Below, in pieces: positions 50,989 to 63,692 of a DNA stretch of 64,000 bases. Both the position numbers and the translations under genes were made by a program. The stretch comes from Liolophura sinensis (lineage: Eukaryota; Mollusca; Polyplacophora; Chitonida; Chitonidae). The stretch lies in contig NW_027018008.1 in NCBI RefSeq assembly GCF_032854445.1, positions 1 through 64,000 of the forward strand. Reading direction: 5' to 3'. Numbering within the stretch: position 1 is the stretch's first letter; every line of letters begins with the position of its first letter. The notes below the pieces were generated by a model. It did no database searches and was not told the origin of the DNA. It worked only from the letters and a program-made list of their open reading frames with translations.

Positions 50989-52478
50989 CAGTTACCAGAT
51001 GAACATTGTAATCATTATATTAGGATGTTCAGTTACAAGATGAACATTGTAATCAATATAATAGCATATTCAGTTACAAAATGAACATTGTAATTATTGT
51101 AATGTTATGTTTAGTTACAAGATGAACATTGTTATCAGTATAATAGCATGTTCAGTTACAACATGAACACTGTAATCATTATAATAGCATGCTCAATTAC
51201 AAGATGAACATTGTAATCAGTAAAATAGCATGCTCAGTTACAAAATTAACATTGTAATCATTATACTAGTATGCTCAATTACAAGATGAACATTGTAATA
51301 ATTATAATAGCTTGCTCAAATACAAGATGAGCAATGTAATTATTATAATAGCATGCTCAATTAAAAGATAAAAATTGTAATCAGTATAATAGCATGCTCA
51401 ATTACAAAATGAACATTGTAATCATTATACTAGTATGCCCAGTTACAAGATGAACATTGTTATCAGTGTAATGGCATGTTCAGTTACATGAACATTGTAA
51501 TCATTATAATAGCATGTTCAGTTACAAGATGAACATTGTAATCAGTATAATAGCATGCTCAGTTACAAAATTAATATTGTAATCATTATAATAGCGTCAA
51601 CGGTTACAAAATCATCATTGTAATCAATATAATAGCATGCTCAGTTACAAAATTAATATTGCAGTTACTATATTAGCATATTTCATTACAAGATGAACAT
51701 TGTAATCAGTATTATAGCATATGTAGTTACAAGATGAACATTGTAATCATTATAAAAACATCATCAGTGACAAGGTGAACATTGTAATCAGTATAAAAGC
51801 ATTGTCAGTTGCAAAATGGACATTGTAATCATTACATTAGCATACTAACTTACAAGATGAATATTGTAATCATTATAATAACATCATCAGTTACAAAAAA
51901 AAACATTCTATTCATTATATTAGCACGTTCAATTACAAGATGAACATTGTAATCATTATAAAAGCATGTTCAGTTACAAGGTGAACATTGTAATCATTAT
52001 AAAAACATGCTCAGTTACAAGATGAACATTTAAATCATTATAATAGCATGTTCAGTTACAAGGTGGACATTTTAATCAGTATAAAAGCATGCTCAGTTGC
52101 AAAATGGACATTGTAATCATTACATTAGCATATTCAGTTACACTTTGAATATTGTAACATTATAATAACATCATCAGTTACAAAATGAACATTGTATTCA
52201 TTATATTAGAACGTTCAATTACAAGATGAACATTGTAATCATTATAGTATCATGCTCAGTTGCAAGATGAAGATTGTAATCGACATAATAGCATGTTCAG
52301 TTACAAGATGAACATTGTAATCATTGTAATAGCATGTTCACTTACAAAGTGAACATTGTAAACCTTATAATTGTATGTTCAGTTACAAGATGAACATTGT
52401 AATTATTATAAAAACATCATCAGTTGCAAGGTGAACATTGTAATTAGAATACAAGCATGCTCAGTTGCAAAATGGACA

Positions 52479-53136
52479 TTGTAATCATTACAATAGCATA
52501 TTCAGGTACAAGATGAACATTGTAATCATTATAATAATGTGCTCAGTTACAAAATGAACATTGTAATCATTACAATAGCGTGCTCAGTTACAATATGAAC
52601 ATTGTAATCATTATAATAGCATGTTCAGTTACAGGATAAACATTGTAATAATTTAATAGCGTGTTCAGTTACAAAATGAACATTGAAACCATTATAAGAG
52701 AATGTTCAGTGCCAAGATAAACATTGCAATTATTATAATAGCATATTCAGTTACAAGATGAACATTATAATAACCTAATACTGTGTTCAGTTACAAAATG
52801 AACATTAAAATTGTTATAATAGCACGTTCAGTGACAAGGTGAACATTTAAATCATTATAATAGCATGCTCAGTTACAAGGTGAACATTGTAATCATTATA
52901 ATAGCGTCAACTGTTACAAAATCATCATTGTAATCAATATAATAGCATGCCTAGTTACAAAATGAATATTGCAATCATTATATTAGCATTTTTCATTACA
53001 AGATGAACATTGTAATCATTATTATAGCATATGTATTTATAAGATGAGCATTGTAATCAGTATAAAAGCATGTTCTGTTGCAAAATGAACATTGTAATCA
53101 TTATTTTAGCATGTTCAGTTACAAGATGAACATTGT
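52479..53136 (+). repeat. Alpha fragment, copy of 43517-44174
   Basis: Same truncated alpha head and same jump into gamma as the previous occurrence, at offset 8,962. The junction was therefore amplified along with its surroundings. A private ACAAACATGC appears near 53188, just after the junction. Confidence 0.86.
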
Positions 53137-53827
53137 AATCATTATAAAAACATCATCAGTTGCAAGGTGAACATTGTTATCAGTATACAAACATGCTCAG
53201 TTGCAAAATGGACAGTGTAATCATTACAATAGCATATTCAGTTACATAATGAACATTGTAATCATTATAATAATGTGCTCAGTTACAAGGTGAACATTGT
53301 AATCATTACAATAGCGTGCTCAGTTACAAAGTAAACATTGTAATTATTATAAAAACATCATCAGTTACAAGGTGAACATTGCAATCAGTATAAAAGCATG
53401 CTCAGTTGCAAAATGGACATTGTAATCATTACATTAGCATATTCACTTACAAGATGAATATTGTAATCATTATAATTACATCATCAGTTATAAAATAAAC
53501 ATTGTATTCATTATATTAGCACGTTCAATTACAAGATGAACATTGTAATCATTATAAAAGCATGTTTAGTTGCAAGGTGAACATTGTAATCATTATAAAA
53601 ACATGCTCAGTTACAAGATTAACATTGAAGTCATTATAATAGCATGTTCAGTTACAAGGTGGACATTGTAATCAGTATTAAAGCATGCTCAGTTGGAAAA
53701 TGGACATTATAATTATTACATTAGCATATTCAGTTACAAGATGAATATTGTAATCATTATAATAACATCATCAGTTACAAAATGAACATTGTATTCATTA
53801 TATTAGCACGTTCAATTACAAGATGAA
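53137..53827 (+). repeat. Gamma fragment ending at a shared fusion junction
   Basis: Begins like 44175-44699 but continues through AATCAGTATTAAAGC and GGAAAATGG, like 32509-33198, and ends at the same gamma/alpha-tail fusion as 33199. It therefore combines features of two earlier arrangements. Confidence 0.82.
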
Positions 53828-53993
53828 CATTGTAATCATTATAATATCATGCTCAGTTGCAAGATGAAGATTGTAATCGACATAATAGCATGTTCAGTTA
53901 CAAGATGAACATTGTAATCATTATAAAAACATCATCAGTTGCAAGGTGAACATTGTAATTAGAATACAAGCATGCTCAGTTGCAAAATGGACA
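53828..53993 (+). repeat. Alpha1 tail after gamma, second occurrence
   Basis: Equivalent to 33199-33365 at offset 20,628, with the AATTAGAATACAAGC marker near 53959. Confidence 0.8.
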
Positions 53994-56527
53994 TTGTAAT
54001 CATTACAATAGCATATTCAGGTACAAGATGAACATTGTAATCATTAAAATAATGTGCTCAGTTACAAGGTGAACATTGTAATCATTACAATAGCGTGCTC
54101 AGTTACAATATGAACATTGTAATCATTATAATAGCATGTTCAGTTACAGGATGAACATTGTAATAATTTAATAGCGTGTTCAGTTACAAAATGAACATTG
54201 AAACCATTATAAGAGAATGTTCAGTGCCAAGATAAACATTGCAATCATTATAATAGCGTGTTCAGTTACAAAATGAACATTAAAATTGTTATAATAGCAC
54301 GTTCAGTGACAAGGTGAACATTTAAATCATTATAATATCATGCTCAGTTACAAGGTGAACATTGTAATCATTATAATAGCGTCAACTGTTACAAAATCAT
54401 CATTGTAATCAATATAATAGCATGCCTAGTTACAAAATGAATATTGCAATCATTATATTAGCATTTTTCATTACAAGATGAACATTGTAATCATTATTAT
54501 AGCATATGTATTTATAAGATGAGCATTGTAATCAGTATAAAAGCATGTTCTGTTGCAAAATGAACATTGTAATCATTATTTTAGCATGTTCAGTTACAAG
54601 ATGAACATTGTAATCATTGTAATAGCATGGTCAGTTACAAGATGAACACTGTAATCATTGTAATAGCATGCTCAGTTACAAGATGAACATTGTAATCATT
54701 ATAATAGCATATTCGGTTACAGGATGAACATTGCAATAACCTAATACCGTGTTCAGTTACAAAATGAACATTAAAACTATTATAATATCACTTTCAGTGA
54801 CATGGTGAACATTGTAATCATTATAATAGCATGTTCAGTTACAAGGTGATTATTGTAATTACTATAATAGCACGTTCAGTTACAAAACACCCTTTGTAAT
54901 TATTATAATAGCATCTTCAGTTACAAGATAAACATTGTAATCATTATATTAGCACGTTTAGTTGAAACGTGAGGATTGTAATTGATATAATAGCATGTTC
55001 AGTTACAAGATAAATATTTTAGTTATTGTAATGGCATGTTCATTTACAAGGTGAACATTGTAATCATTATAATAACATGTTTACTTACAAGATGATCATT
55101 GTAATCATCATATTAGGACGTTCAGTTACAAGATGAACACTGTAATTATTATAATAGCATGTTCACTTACAAAATGAACATTGTAATTATTATAATATCA
55201 TGCTTAGTTACCAGATGAACATTGTTATCAGTATAATAGCATGTTCAGTAACAACATAAATATTATAATAATTATAATAGCATGCTCAATTACAAGATGA
55301 ACATTGTAATCAGTATAATAGCATGCTCAGTTACAAAAATAACAATGTAATCATTATACTAGTATGCTCAGTTACAAGATGAACATTGTAATCATTATAA
55401 TAACATGTTCAGTTACCAGAGAGAACGACGTTAAAACCCAAGCACTCACTCAGTTACCAGATGAACATTGTAATCATTATATTAGGATGTTCAGTTACAA
55501 GATGAACATTGTTATCAATATAATAGCATATTCAGTTACAAAATGAACATTGTAATTATTGTAATGTTATGTTTAGTTACAAGATGAACATTGTTATCAG
55601 TATAATAGCATGTTCAGTTACAACATGAACATTGTAATCATTATTATAGCATGCTCAATTACAAGATGAACATTGTAATCAGTAAAATAGCTTGCTCAAA
55701 TACAAGATGAGCAATGTAATTATTATAATAGCATGCTCAATTAAAAGATAAAAATTGTAATCAGTATAATAGCATGCTCAGTTACAAAATGAACATTGTA
55801 ATCATTATACTAGTATGCCCAGTTACAAGATGAACATTGTTATCAGTATAATAGCATGTTCAGTTACAAGATGAACATTGTAATCATAATAACAGCATGG
55901 TCAGTTACAAGATGAACACTGTAATCATTGTAATAGCATGCTCAGTTACAAGATGAACATTGTAATCAATATTATAGCATATGTAGTTACAAGATGAACA
56001 TTGTAATTATTATAAAATAATCATCGGTTACAAGGTGAACATTGTAATCAGTATAAAAGCATGCTCAGTTGCAAAATGGACATTGTAATCATTACATTAG
56101 CATATTCACTTACAAGATGAATATTGTAATTATTGTAATAACATCATCAGTTACAATATAAACATTGTATTCATTATATTAGCACGTTCAATTACAAGAT
56201 GAATATTGTAATCATTATAAAAGAATGTTCAGTTACAAGGTGAACATTGTATCATTATAAAAACATGCTCAGATACAAGATGAACATTGTAATCATTATA
56301 ATAGCATGTTCAGTTACAAGGTGGACATTGTATTCAGTATCAAAGCATGCTCAGTTGGAAAATGGACATTGTAATCATTACATTAGCATATTCAGTTACA
56401 AGATGAATATTGTAATCATTATAATAACATCATCAATTACAAAATGAAGATTGTATTTATTATATTAGCACGTTCAATTACAAGATGAACATTGTAATCA
56501 TTATAATATTATGCTCAGTTGCAAGAT
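53994..56527 (+). repeat. Alpha2 module, fourth copy
   Basis: Full alpha2 order with an intact divergent monomer, unlike its partner at 33366. Private variants are ATTAAAATAATGTGC (about 54043), ATATTATAATAATT (about 55260) and ATTGTTATCAATA (about 55508). Confidence 0.87.
55410..55450 (+). repeat. Divergent monomer, fourth alpha2
   Basis: Identical to the type copy. Confidence 0.92.
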
Positions 56528-58737
56528 GAAGATTGTAATCGACATAATAGCATGTTCAGTTACAAGATGAACATTGTAATCATTGTAATAGCATGTTCAG
56601 TTACAAAGTGAACATTGTAATCATTATAAAAACATCATCAGTTGCAAGGTGAACATTGTAATCAGTATACAAGCATGCTCAGTTGCAAAATGGACATTGT
56701 AATCATTACAATAGCATATTCAGTTACAAGATGAACATTGTAATCATTATATTAGCACGTTTAATTACAAGATGAACATTGTAATCATTATAAAAGCTTG
56801 TTCAGTTACAAGATCAACATTGTAATCATTATAAAACATCATCAGTTACAAGGTGAACATTGTAATCAGTATAAAAGCCTGCTCAGTTGCAAAATGGACA
56901 TTGTAATTATTACATTAGCATATTCACTTACAAGATGAACATTGTAATTATTATAATAACATCATCAGTTACAAAATGTACATTGTATTCATTATTTTAG
57001 CACGTTCAATTACAAGATGAACATTGTAATCATTATAAAAGCATGTTCAGTTACAAGGTGAACATTGTAATCATTATAAAGACATGCTCAGTTACAAGAT
57101 GAACATTGTAATCATTATAATAGCATGTTCAGTTACAAGGTGGACATTGTAATCAGTATAAAAGCATGCTCAGTTGCAAAATGGACAGTGTAATCAGTAC
57201 ATTAGCATATTCAGTTACAAGATGAATACCGTAATCATTATAATAACGTCATCAGTTACAAAATGAACATTGTATTTATTCTATTAGGACGTCCAATTAC
57301 AAGATGAACATTGTAGTCATTATAATATCATGTTCAGTTACAAGATGAACATTGTAATCATTGTAATAGCATGTTCAGTTACAAAGTGAACATTGTAATC
57401 CTTATAATTGCATGTTCAGTTACAAGATGAACATTGTAATCATTATAAAAACATCATCAGTTGCAAGGTGAACATTGTAATCAATATACAAGCATGCTCA
57501 GTTGCAAAATGGACATTGTAATCATTACAATAGCATATTCAGTTACAAGATGAACATTGTAATCATTATAAAAATGGGCTCAGTTACAAGGTGAACATTG
57601 TAATCATTACAATAGCGTGTTCAGTTACAAGTTGAACATTGTAATCATTACAATAGCATGTTCAGTTACTAGATTACCATTGTAATAATTTAATAGCGTG
57701 TTCAGTTACAAAATGAACATTGAAATCATTATAATAGAATGTTCAGTGGCAAGATGAACATTATAATAACCTAATACCGTGTTCATTTACAAAATGAACA
57801 TTAAAATTATTAAAATAGCACGTTCAGTGACAAAATGATCATTAAAATTATTATAATATCATGCTCAGTTACAAGGTGAACATTGTAATCATTATAATAG
57901 CGTCAACGGTTACAAGATGAACATTGTAAAAGTTAAAATAGCGTGTTCAGTTACAAAATGAACATTGAAATCATTATAATAGAATGTTCAGTGGCAAGAT
58001 AAACATTGTAATCATTATAATAGCATATTCAGTTACAAGATGAACATTATAATAACCTAATACCGTGTTCATTTACAAAATGAACATTAAAATTATTAAA
58101 ATAGCACGTTCAGTGACAAAATGATCATTAAAATTATTTTAATAGCATGCTCAGTTACAAGGTGAACATTGTAATCATTATAATAGCGTCAACGGTTACA
58201 AGATGAACATTGTAAAAGTTAAAAGAGCATGTTCAGTTACGAAGTGAACATTATAATCATTATAAAAGCATGCTCAGTTGCAAGATAAACATTGTAATCA
58301 TTATAATATCATTTTCAGTTACAAGATGAAAATTGTAATCGACATAATAGCATGTTTAGTTGCATGATGAACATTGTAATTATTGTATTAGCATGTTCAG
58401 TTACAAAGTAAACATTGTAATCATTATAATAGCCTTAACGGTTACAAAATCATCATTGTAATCAATATAATAGCATGCTCAGTTACAAAATGAATATTGC
58501 AATCATTATATTAGCATATTTCATTAGAAGATGAACATTGTAATCATTATTATAGCATATGTAGTTACAAGATGAACACTGTAATCATTATAAAAACATC
58601 ATCAGTTACAAGGTGGACATTGTAATCAGTGTAAAAGCATGCTCAGTTGCAAAATGGACATTGTAATCATTACATTACCATGTTCAGTTACAAGATGAAC
58701 ATTGTAATCATTATAATATCATGCTCAGTTGCAAGAT
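56528..58737 (+). repeat. Beta module lacking one monomer (2,210 bp)
   Basis: One complete 41-bp unit is missing near 57330: the GTTGCAAGATGAAGATTG monomer that normally follows ATAATATCATGC. The other markers remain. The loss changes the offset to the beta at 35899 from 20,629 to 20,588. Confidence 0.87.
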
Positions 58738-60995
58738 GAAGATTGTAATCGGGATAATAGCATGTTCAGTTACAAGATGAACATTGTAATCATTGTAATA
58801 GCATGTTCAGTTACAAAGTGAACATTGTAATTAGTATACAAGCATGCTCAGTTGCAAAATGGACATTGTAATCATTACAATAGCATATTCAGTTACAAGA
58901 TGAACATTGTAATCATTATAATAATGTGCTCCGTTACAAGGTGAACATTGGAATCATTACAATAGCGTGCTCAGTTACAAGATGATCATTGTAATCATTA
59001 AAAAAACATGCCCAGTTACAAGATGAACATTGTAAAAAGTATAATATCATGTTCAGTTACGAAGTGAACATTGTAATCATTAGAAAAGCATGCTCAGTTG
59101 CAAGATAAGCATTGTAATCATTAAAATATCATTTTCAGTTAAAAGATGAAGATTGTAATCGACATAATAGCATTTTCAGTCACAAGATAAACATTGTAAT
59201 CATTGTAATAGAATGTTCAGTTACAAAGTAAACATTGTAATTATTATATTAGCGTCAACTGTTACAAAATCATCATTGTAATCAATATAATACTATGCTC
59301 AGTTACAAAATGAATATTGCAATTATTATATTAGCATATTTCATTACAAGATGAACATTGTAATCATTATTATAGCATATGTAGTTACAAGATAAACATT
59401 GTAATCATTATAAAAACATCATCAGTTACAAGGTGAACATTGTAATCAGTATAAAAGCATACTCAGTTGCAAAATGGACATTGTAATCATTATAATCATA
59501 TTCACTTACAAGATGAATATTGTAATCATTATAATAACATCATCAGTTACAAAATAAACATTGTATTCATTATATTAGCACGTTCAATTACAAGATGAAC
59601 ATTGTAATCATTATAAAAGAATGTTTAGTTACAAGGTGAACATTGTAATCATTATAAAAACATGCTCAGTTACAAGATGAACATTGTAATCATTATAATA
59701 GCATGTTCAGTTACAAGGTGGACATTGTAATCAGTATAAAAGCATGCTCAGTTGGAAAATGGACATTGTAATCATTACATTAGCATATTCACTTACAAGA
59801 TGAACATTGTAATTATTATAATAACATCATCAGTTACAAAATGAACATTGTATTCATTATATTAGCACGTTAAACTACAAGATGAACATTGTAATCATTA
59901 TAATATCATGCTCAGTTTCAAGATGAAGATTGTAATCGACATAATAGCATGTTCAGTTACAAGATGAACATTGTAATCATTGTAATAGCATGTTCAGTTA
60001 CAAAGTGAACATTGTAATCCTTATAATTGCATGTTCAGTTACAAGATGAACATTGTAATCATTATAAAAACATCATCAGTTGCAAGGTGAACATTGTTAT
60101 CAGTATACAAGCATGCTCAGTTGCAAAATGGACAGTGTAATCATTACAATAGCATATTCAGTTACATAATGAACATTGTAATCATTATAATAATGTGCTC
60201 AGTTACAAGGTGAACATTGTAATCATTACAATAGCGTGCTCAGTTACAAAGTAAACATTGTAATTATTATAAAAACATCATCAGTTACAAGGTGAACATT
60301 GTAATCAGTATAAAAGCATGCTCAGTTGCAAAATGGACATTGTAATCATTACATTAGCATATTCACTTACAAGATGAATATTGTAATCATTATAATAACA
60401 TCATCAGTTATAAAGTAAACATTGTATTCATTATATTAGCACGTTCAATTACAAGATGAACATTGTAATCATTATAAAAGCATGTTTAGTTGCAAGGTGA
60501 ACATTGTAATCATTATAAAAACATGCTCAGTTACAAGATTAACATTGAAGTCATTATAATAGCATGTTCAGTTACAAGGTGGACATTGTAATCAGTATTA
60601 AAGCATGCTCAGTTGGAAAATGGACATTATAATTATTACATGAGCATATTCAGTTACAAGATGAATATTGTAATCATTATAATAACATCATCAGTTACAA
60701 AATGAACATTGTATTCATTATATTAGCACGTTCAATTACAAGATGATCATTGTAATCATTATAATATTATGTTCAGTTGCAAGATGAATATTGTAATCGA
60801 CATAATAGCATGTTCAGTTACAAGATGAACATTGTAATCATTGTAATAGCATGTTCAGTTACAAAGTCAACATTGTAATCCTTATAATTGCATGTTCAGT
60901 TACCAGATGAACATTGTAATTATTTTAAAAACATCATCAGTTGCAAGGTGAACATTGTAATCAGTATACAAGCATGCTCAGTTGCAAAATGGACA
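58738..60995 (+). repeat. Gamma module, complete (2,258 bp)
   Basis: Fourth complete gamma, again 2,258 bp. It carries the GCATTTTCAGTCAC variant of the gamma at 38150 and private TATAAAGTAAAC (about 60410) and ACATGAGCATATT (about 60639). Confidence 0.88.
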
Positions 60996-61241
60996 TTGTA
61001 ATCATTACAATAGCATATTCAGGTACAAGATGAACATTGTAATCATTATAATAATGTGCTCAGTTACAAGGTGAACATTGTAATCATTACAATAGCGTGC
61101 TCAGTTACAATATGGACATTGTAATCATTACAATAGCATATTTAGGTACAAGATGAACATTGTAATCATTATAATAATGTGCTCAGTTACAAGGTGAACA
61201 TTGTAATCATTACAATAGCGTGCTCAGTTACAATATGAACA
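60996..61241 (+). repeat. 123-bp tandem duplication, chimeric alpha
   Basis: Same hybrid join (near 61115). It shows that the 5' half of this module is of the alpha3/5 lineage. Confidence 0.87.
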
Positions 61242-62574
61242 ATGTAATCATTATAATAGCATGTTCAGTTACAGGATGAACATTGTAATAATTTAATAGC
61301 GTGTTCAGTTACAAAATCAACATTGAAACCATTATAAGAGAATGTTCAGTGCCAAAATAAACATTGCAATCATTATAATAGCATATTCAGTTACAAGATG
61401 AACATTATAATAACCTAATACTGTGTTCAGTTACAAAATGAACATTAAAATTGTTATAATAGCACGTTCAGTGACAAGGTGAACATTTAAATCATTATAA
61501 TAGCATGCTCAGTTACAAGGTGAACATTGTAATCATTATAATAGCGTCAACTGTTACAAAATCATCATTGTAATCAATATAATAGCATGCCTAGTTACAA
61601 AATGAATATTGCAATTATTATATTAGCATATTTCATTACAAGATGAACATTGTAATCATTATTATAGCATATGTAGTTATAAGATGAGCATTGTAATCAG
61701 TATAAAAGCATGTTCTGTTGCAAAATGAACATTGTAATCATTATTTTAGCATGTTCAGTTACAAGATGAACATTGTAATCATAATAACAGCATGGTCAGT
61801 TACAAGATGAACACTGTAATCATTGTAATAGCATGCTCAGTTACAAGATGAACATTGTAATCATTATAATAGCATATTCGGTTACAGGATGAACATTGCA
61901 ATAACCTAATACCGTGTTCAGTTACAAAATGAACATTAAAACTATTATAATATCACTTTCAGTGACATGGTAAACATTGTAATCATTATAATAGCATGTT
62001 CAGTTACAAGGTGATTATTGTAATTACTATAATAGCACGTTCAGTTACAAAACACCCTTTGTAATTATTATAATAGCATCTTCAGTTACAAGATAAACAT
62101 TGTAATCATTATATTAGCACGTTTAGTTGAAACGTGAGGATTGTAATTGATATAATAGCATGTTCAGTTACAAGATAAATATTTTAGTTATTGTAATAGC
62201 ATGTTCATTTACAAGGTGAACATTGTAATCATTATAATAACATGTTTACTTACAAGATGATCATTGTAATCATCATATTAGGACGTTCAGTTACAAGATG
62301 AACACTGTAATTATTATAATAGCATGTTCACTTACAAAATGAACATTGTAATTATTATAATATCATGCTTAGTTACAAGATGAACATTGTTATCAGTATA
62401 ATAGCATGTTCAGTAACAACATAAATATTGTAATCATTATAATAGCATGCTCAATTACAAGATGAACATTGTAATCAGTATAATAGCATGCTCAGTTACA
62501 AAAATAACAATGTAATCATTATACTAGTATGCTCAGTTACAAGATGAACATTGTAATCATTATAATAACATGTT

Positions 62575-62615
62575 CAGTTACCAGAGAGAACGACGTTAAA
62601 ACCCAAGCACTCACT
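62575..62615 (+). repeat. Divergent monomer, chimeric alpha
   Basis: Identical to the type copy, in the alpha2-type half of the chimera. Confidence 0.92.
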
Positions 62616-63692
62616 CAGTTACCAGATGAACATTGTAATCATTATATTAGGATGTTCAGTTACAAGATGAACATTGTAATCAATATAATAGCATATTCAG
62701 TTACAAGATGAACATTGTAATTATTGTAATGTTATGTTTAGTTACAAGATGAACATTGTTATCAGTATAATAGCATGTTCAGTTACAACATGAACATTGT
62801 AATCATTATTATAGCATGCTCAATTACAAGATGAACATTGTAATCAGTAAAATAGCTTGCTCAAATACAAGATGAGCAATGTAATTATTATAATAGCATG
62901 CTCAATTAAAAGATAAAAATTGTAATCAGTATAATAGCATGCTCAGTTACAAAATGAACATTGTAATCATTATACTAGTATGCCCAGTTACAAGATGAAC
63001 ATTGTTATCAGTATAATAGCATGTTCAGTTACAAGATGAACATTGTAATCATAATAACAGCATGGTCAGTTACAAGATGAACACTGTAATCATTGTAATA
63101 GCATGCTCAGTTACAAGATGAACATTGTAATCAATATTATAGCATATGTAGTTACAAGATGAACATTGTAATTATTATAAAATAATCATCGGTTACAAGG
63201 TGAACATTGTAATCAGTATAAAAGCATGCTCAGTTGCAAAATGGACATTGTAATCATTACATTAGCATATTCACTTACAAGATGAATATTGTAATTATTG
63301 TAATAACATCATCAGTTACAATATAAACATTGTATTCATTATATTAGCACGTTCAATTACAAGATGAATATTGTAATCATTATAAAAGAATGTTCAGTTA
63401 CAAGGTGAACATTGTATCATTATAAAAACATGCTCAGATACAAGATGAACATTGTAATCATTATAATAGCATGTTCAGTTACAAGGTGGACATTGTATTC
63501 AGTATCAAAGCATGCTCAGTTGGAAAATGGACATTGTAATCATTACATTAGCATATTCAGTTACAAGATGAATATTGTAATCATTATAATAACATCATCA
63601 ATTACAAAATGAAGATTGTATTTATTATATTAGCACGTTCAATTACAAGATGAACATTGTAATCATTATAATATCATGCTCAGTTGCAAGAT

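Larger units (their letters stand above)
49369..52478 (+). repeat. Alpha6 module
   Basis: Repeats alpha5 at an 8,961-bp offset, becoming 8,962 after one extra A in a short A-run near 51896. It shares alpha5's derived variants (ATTGTACTCATC near 50636, CACTTTGAATATTG near 52140) and has one substitution in its divergent monomer. Confidence 0.87.
47111..53661 (+). repeat. Second copy of a 6.5-kb block (offset 8,961-8,962)
   Basis: Gamma, alpha6, alpha fragment and the start of the gamma fragment repeat 38150-44699, including the alpha/gamma junction. After this point the two copies separate: the first goes to an alpha2 tail, the second continues through gamma to the fusion at 53828. Confidence 0.86.
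53137..61975 (+). repeat. Second copy of a ~9-kb block (offset 20,588-20,629)
   Basis: Collinear with about 32509-41390: gamma end, fusion junction, alpha2, single beta, gamma and the alpha5-type start. The offset changes by one at the 34788 deletion and by 41 at the monomer lost near 57330. Beyond about 61975 the module turns alpha2-like. Confidence 0.82.
60996..63692 (+). repeat. Chimeric alpha module (alpha5-type start, alpha2-type end)
   Basis: Starts like alpha5 (123-bp duplication, GCAATTATTATATTAGC near 61611, CATAATAACAGC near 61783) and finishes like alpha2 (CATGTTTACTTAC near 62241, AACACTGTAATT near 62301, ACAAAAATAAC near 62498, the 1-bp-deleted monomer near 63412). The switch lies between about 61975 and 62240. 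The result is the shortest complete beta-gamma-alpha cycle of the window (56528-63692, 7,165 bp). Confidence 0.82.
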
